The translations under genes and the position numbers were made by a program. The notes beneath the pieces are model-generated. The model was not told the origin of the DNA. It did no database searches and saw only the letters and a program-made list of their open reading frames with translations. Positions 4,963 to 6,090 of a stretch of DNA of 6,090 bases are shown piece by piece. The DNA is from Gammaproteobacteria bacterium (GTDB lineage Bacteria; Pseudomonadota; Gammaproteobacteria; SZUA-229), in assembly GCA_023136715.1 (NCBI GenBank), contig JAGLQT010000215.1:1-6090 (forward strand). The letters are read 5' to 3'. Every line of letters begins with the position of its first letter. The first letter of the stretch is position 1.

Positions 4963-6090
4963 TTAAATCTGTCGCGCGTCGAGCACGCCATCAATCGCAT
5001 TAATTTCTGCCAGTACATCATTAGACACAGCTGATTCAAGATCGATCAGAGTATAAGCCAGACCGTTCCTTGATTCGTTAGACATATGCAGAATATTTGC
5101 ATCCGCCTGACCTAAATCATGTGAAATCTGACCCAGCATGTCCGGCATGTTTTTATTAGCAATAGCCAAACGTGCCTCACCCCGTCTTGGTAATTTTATA
5201 TCAGGAAAATTGACTGAGTTTTTAATGTTGCCGTTTACCATAAAATCTTTGAGCTGATCAGCCACCATGATGGCACAATTTTCTTCTGCTTCAGCAGTGG
5301 ATGCGCCCAGGTGTGGCAAGGTAATTACTTTTTTATTACCTTTCAATTTCTCAGCGGGAAAATCTGAAACATAAGCCTGAATCTTTCCACTCTCGATAGC
5401 AGCAAGAACAGCATCATCATCAACAATACCATCACGCGCAAAATTCAAAACGACAGCGCCGTCTTTCATATTTGCAATACGTTCAGCATTTAACAGATTT
5501 TTCGTCGCTTCAATCAATGGTACGTGGAAAGTAATAAAGTCCGCTTCTTTGACCAGCTCATCAACGCTACCCATTTCCAGTACTTCTGAAGATAACTTCC
5601 AGGCACTTTTAACGGTGATGGTTGGATCAAAACCAACCACGCGCATGCCCAGAGCAACGGCTGCGTTAGCTACCTGAACACCAATCGCACCCAGACCAAT
5701 GACGCCGATAGTACGACCCGGCAACTCATAACCCACGTATTTTTTCTTACCATCTTCAACGGCTTTGTTCTGCTCTTCAGTCGTACCCTGAACATTAGCG
5801 GCGTAATCCCAGGCCTGAACGATGTTACGACACGCCAGCAACATGCCAACGATGACCAGCTCTTTCACTGCGTTGGCATTAGCACCCGGCGCGTTAAAGA
5901 CGACAACGCCTTCTTCGCTCATACGATCTACCGGTACATTGTTGGTACCTGCTCCGGCACGACCAACGGCTTTCAGGTTTGTACCGATTTCCATGTCGTG
6001 CAGCTTTGCAGAGCGAAGAATGATGGCATCAGGGTCTGCATGATCTTCACTAATGCTATAAGCATCCGTTGGTAAACGAGAAAGACCTTT
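4963..6090 (-). CDS. serA: D-3-phosphoglycerate dehydrogenase, short ACT-domain type, 5' end cut by window edge
   Basis: NAD-dependent oxidation of 3-phosphoglycerate to 3-phosphohydroxypyruvate, the first step of serine synthesis, in the cytosol. The frame is open to the window edge: 32 codons upstream of the first internal Met (5994) read as coding (KGLSRLP near the edge, then AIILRSAKLHD), so the true start is outside. 375 residues are visible and likely only 10-20 are missing. Seen, in visible numbering: GRAGAGTNNV (43-52), GANANAVKELV (69-79), the Rossmann GLGAIG (132-137) with Asp155 at the end of the next strand, catalytic Arg219 in NFARDGIVDDDA, probable Glu247 in SDFPAEKL, and His260 in LPHLGAST. 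A C-terminal ACT domain (about 306-375) probably senses serine. The length fits the roughly 390-residue subtype lacking the extra domain of 520-residue forms. A different 2-hydroxyacid substrate is possible but unlikely. serC is a plausible upstream neighbour, not visible here. Confidence 0.93.
   Translation of the reverse strand, partial: KGLSRLPTDAYSISEDHADPDAIILRSAKLHDMEIGTNLKAVGRAGAGTNNVPVDRMSEEGVVVFNAPGANANAVKELVIVGMLLACRNIVQAWDYAANVQGTTEEQNKAVEDGKKKYVGYELPGRTIGVIGLGAIGVQVANAAVALGMRVVGFDPTITVKSAWKLSSEVLEMGSVDELVKEADFITFHVPLIEATKNLLNAERIANMKDGAVVLNFARDGIVDDDAVLAAIESGKIQAYVSDFPAEKLKGNKKVITLPHLGASTAEAEENCAIMVADQLKDFMVNGNIKNSVNFPDIKLPRRGEARLAIANKNMPDMLGQISHDLGQADANILHMSNESRNGLAYTLIDLESAVSNDVLAEINAIDGVLDARQI

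Noticed and set aside
1..6090. Mobile element, defence system, CRISPR array or other accessory system
   Set aside because: Every stretch is accounted for by six core metabolic genes with short gaps. No transposase, integrase, tandem repeats or tRNA-like sequence was seen.

Overview
The window holds one uninterrupted minus-strand gene cluster, most likely a single operon, for aromatic amino acid and serine biosynthesis. Transcription runs from high to low coordinates: serA (5' end cut by the window edge), pheA, hisC, tyrA, aroA, then cmk (3' end cut by the other edge). All four internal genes are full length. No frameshift, mobile element, RNA gene, CRISPR array or terminator was recognised.

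The order pheA-hisC-tyrA-aroA-cmk matches the conserved 'aromatic supraoperon' of many Gamma- and Betaproteobacteria, where serC often precedes pheA and rpsA follows cmk. The bifunctional PheA (chorismate mutase plus prephenate dehydratase), moderate GC content and protein signatures suggest a gammaproteobacterium. A betaproteobacterium is not excluded, and I cannot name a genus. TyrA and AroA are separate proteins here, whereas they are fused in Pseudomonas-type relatives.

Region by region: 6090-4963 is a short ACT-domain phosphoglycerate dehydrogenase, the first step to serine. 4954-3869 is PheA, taking chorismate to phenylpyruvate. 3829-2708 is a HisC-type aminotransferase that probably handles aromatic keto acids or arogenate formation as well as, or instead of, histidinol phosphate. 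2711-1842 is TyrA, a prephenate/arogenate dehydrogenase. 1799-498 is AroA, an EPSP synthase with class II motifs, the step just before chorismate synthase. 491-1 is cytidylate kinase.

The genes are tightly packed, with gaps of 8, 39, -4, 42 and 6 nt, so translation is probably partly coupled. Features of note are a hairpin over the tyrA ribosome binding site, a GTG start for hisC, no visible Shine-Dalgarno for pheA, and a second inverted repeat in the tyrA-aroA gap. There is no gene-free stretch over 300 bases. The window looks like ordinary core metabolism. I found no evidence for a previously undescribed system, and the findings are modest regulatory and enzymological observations.
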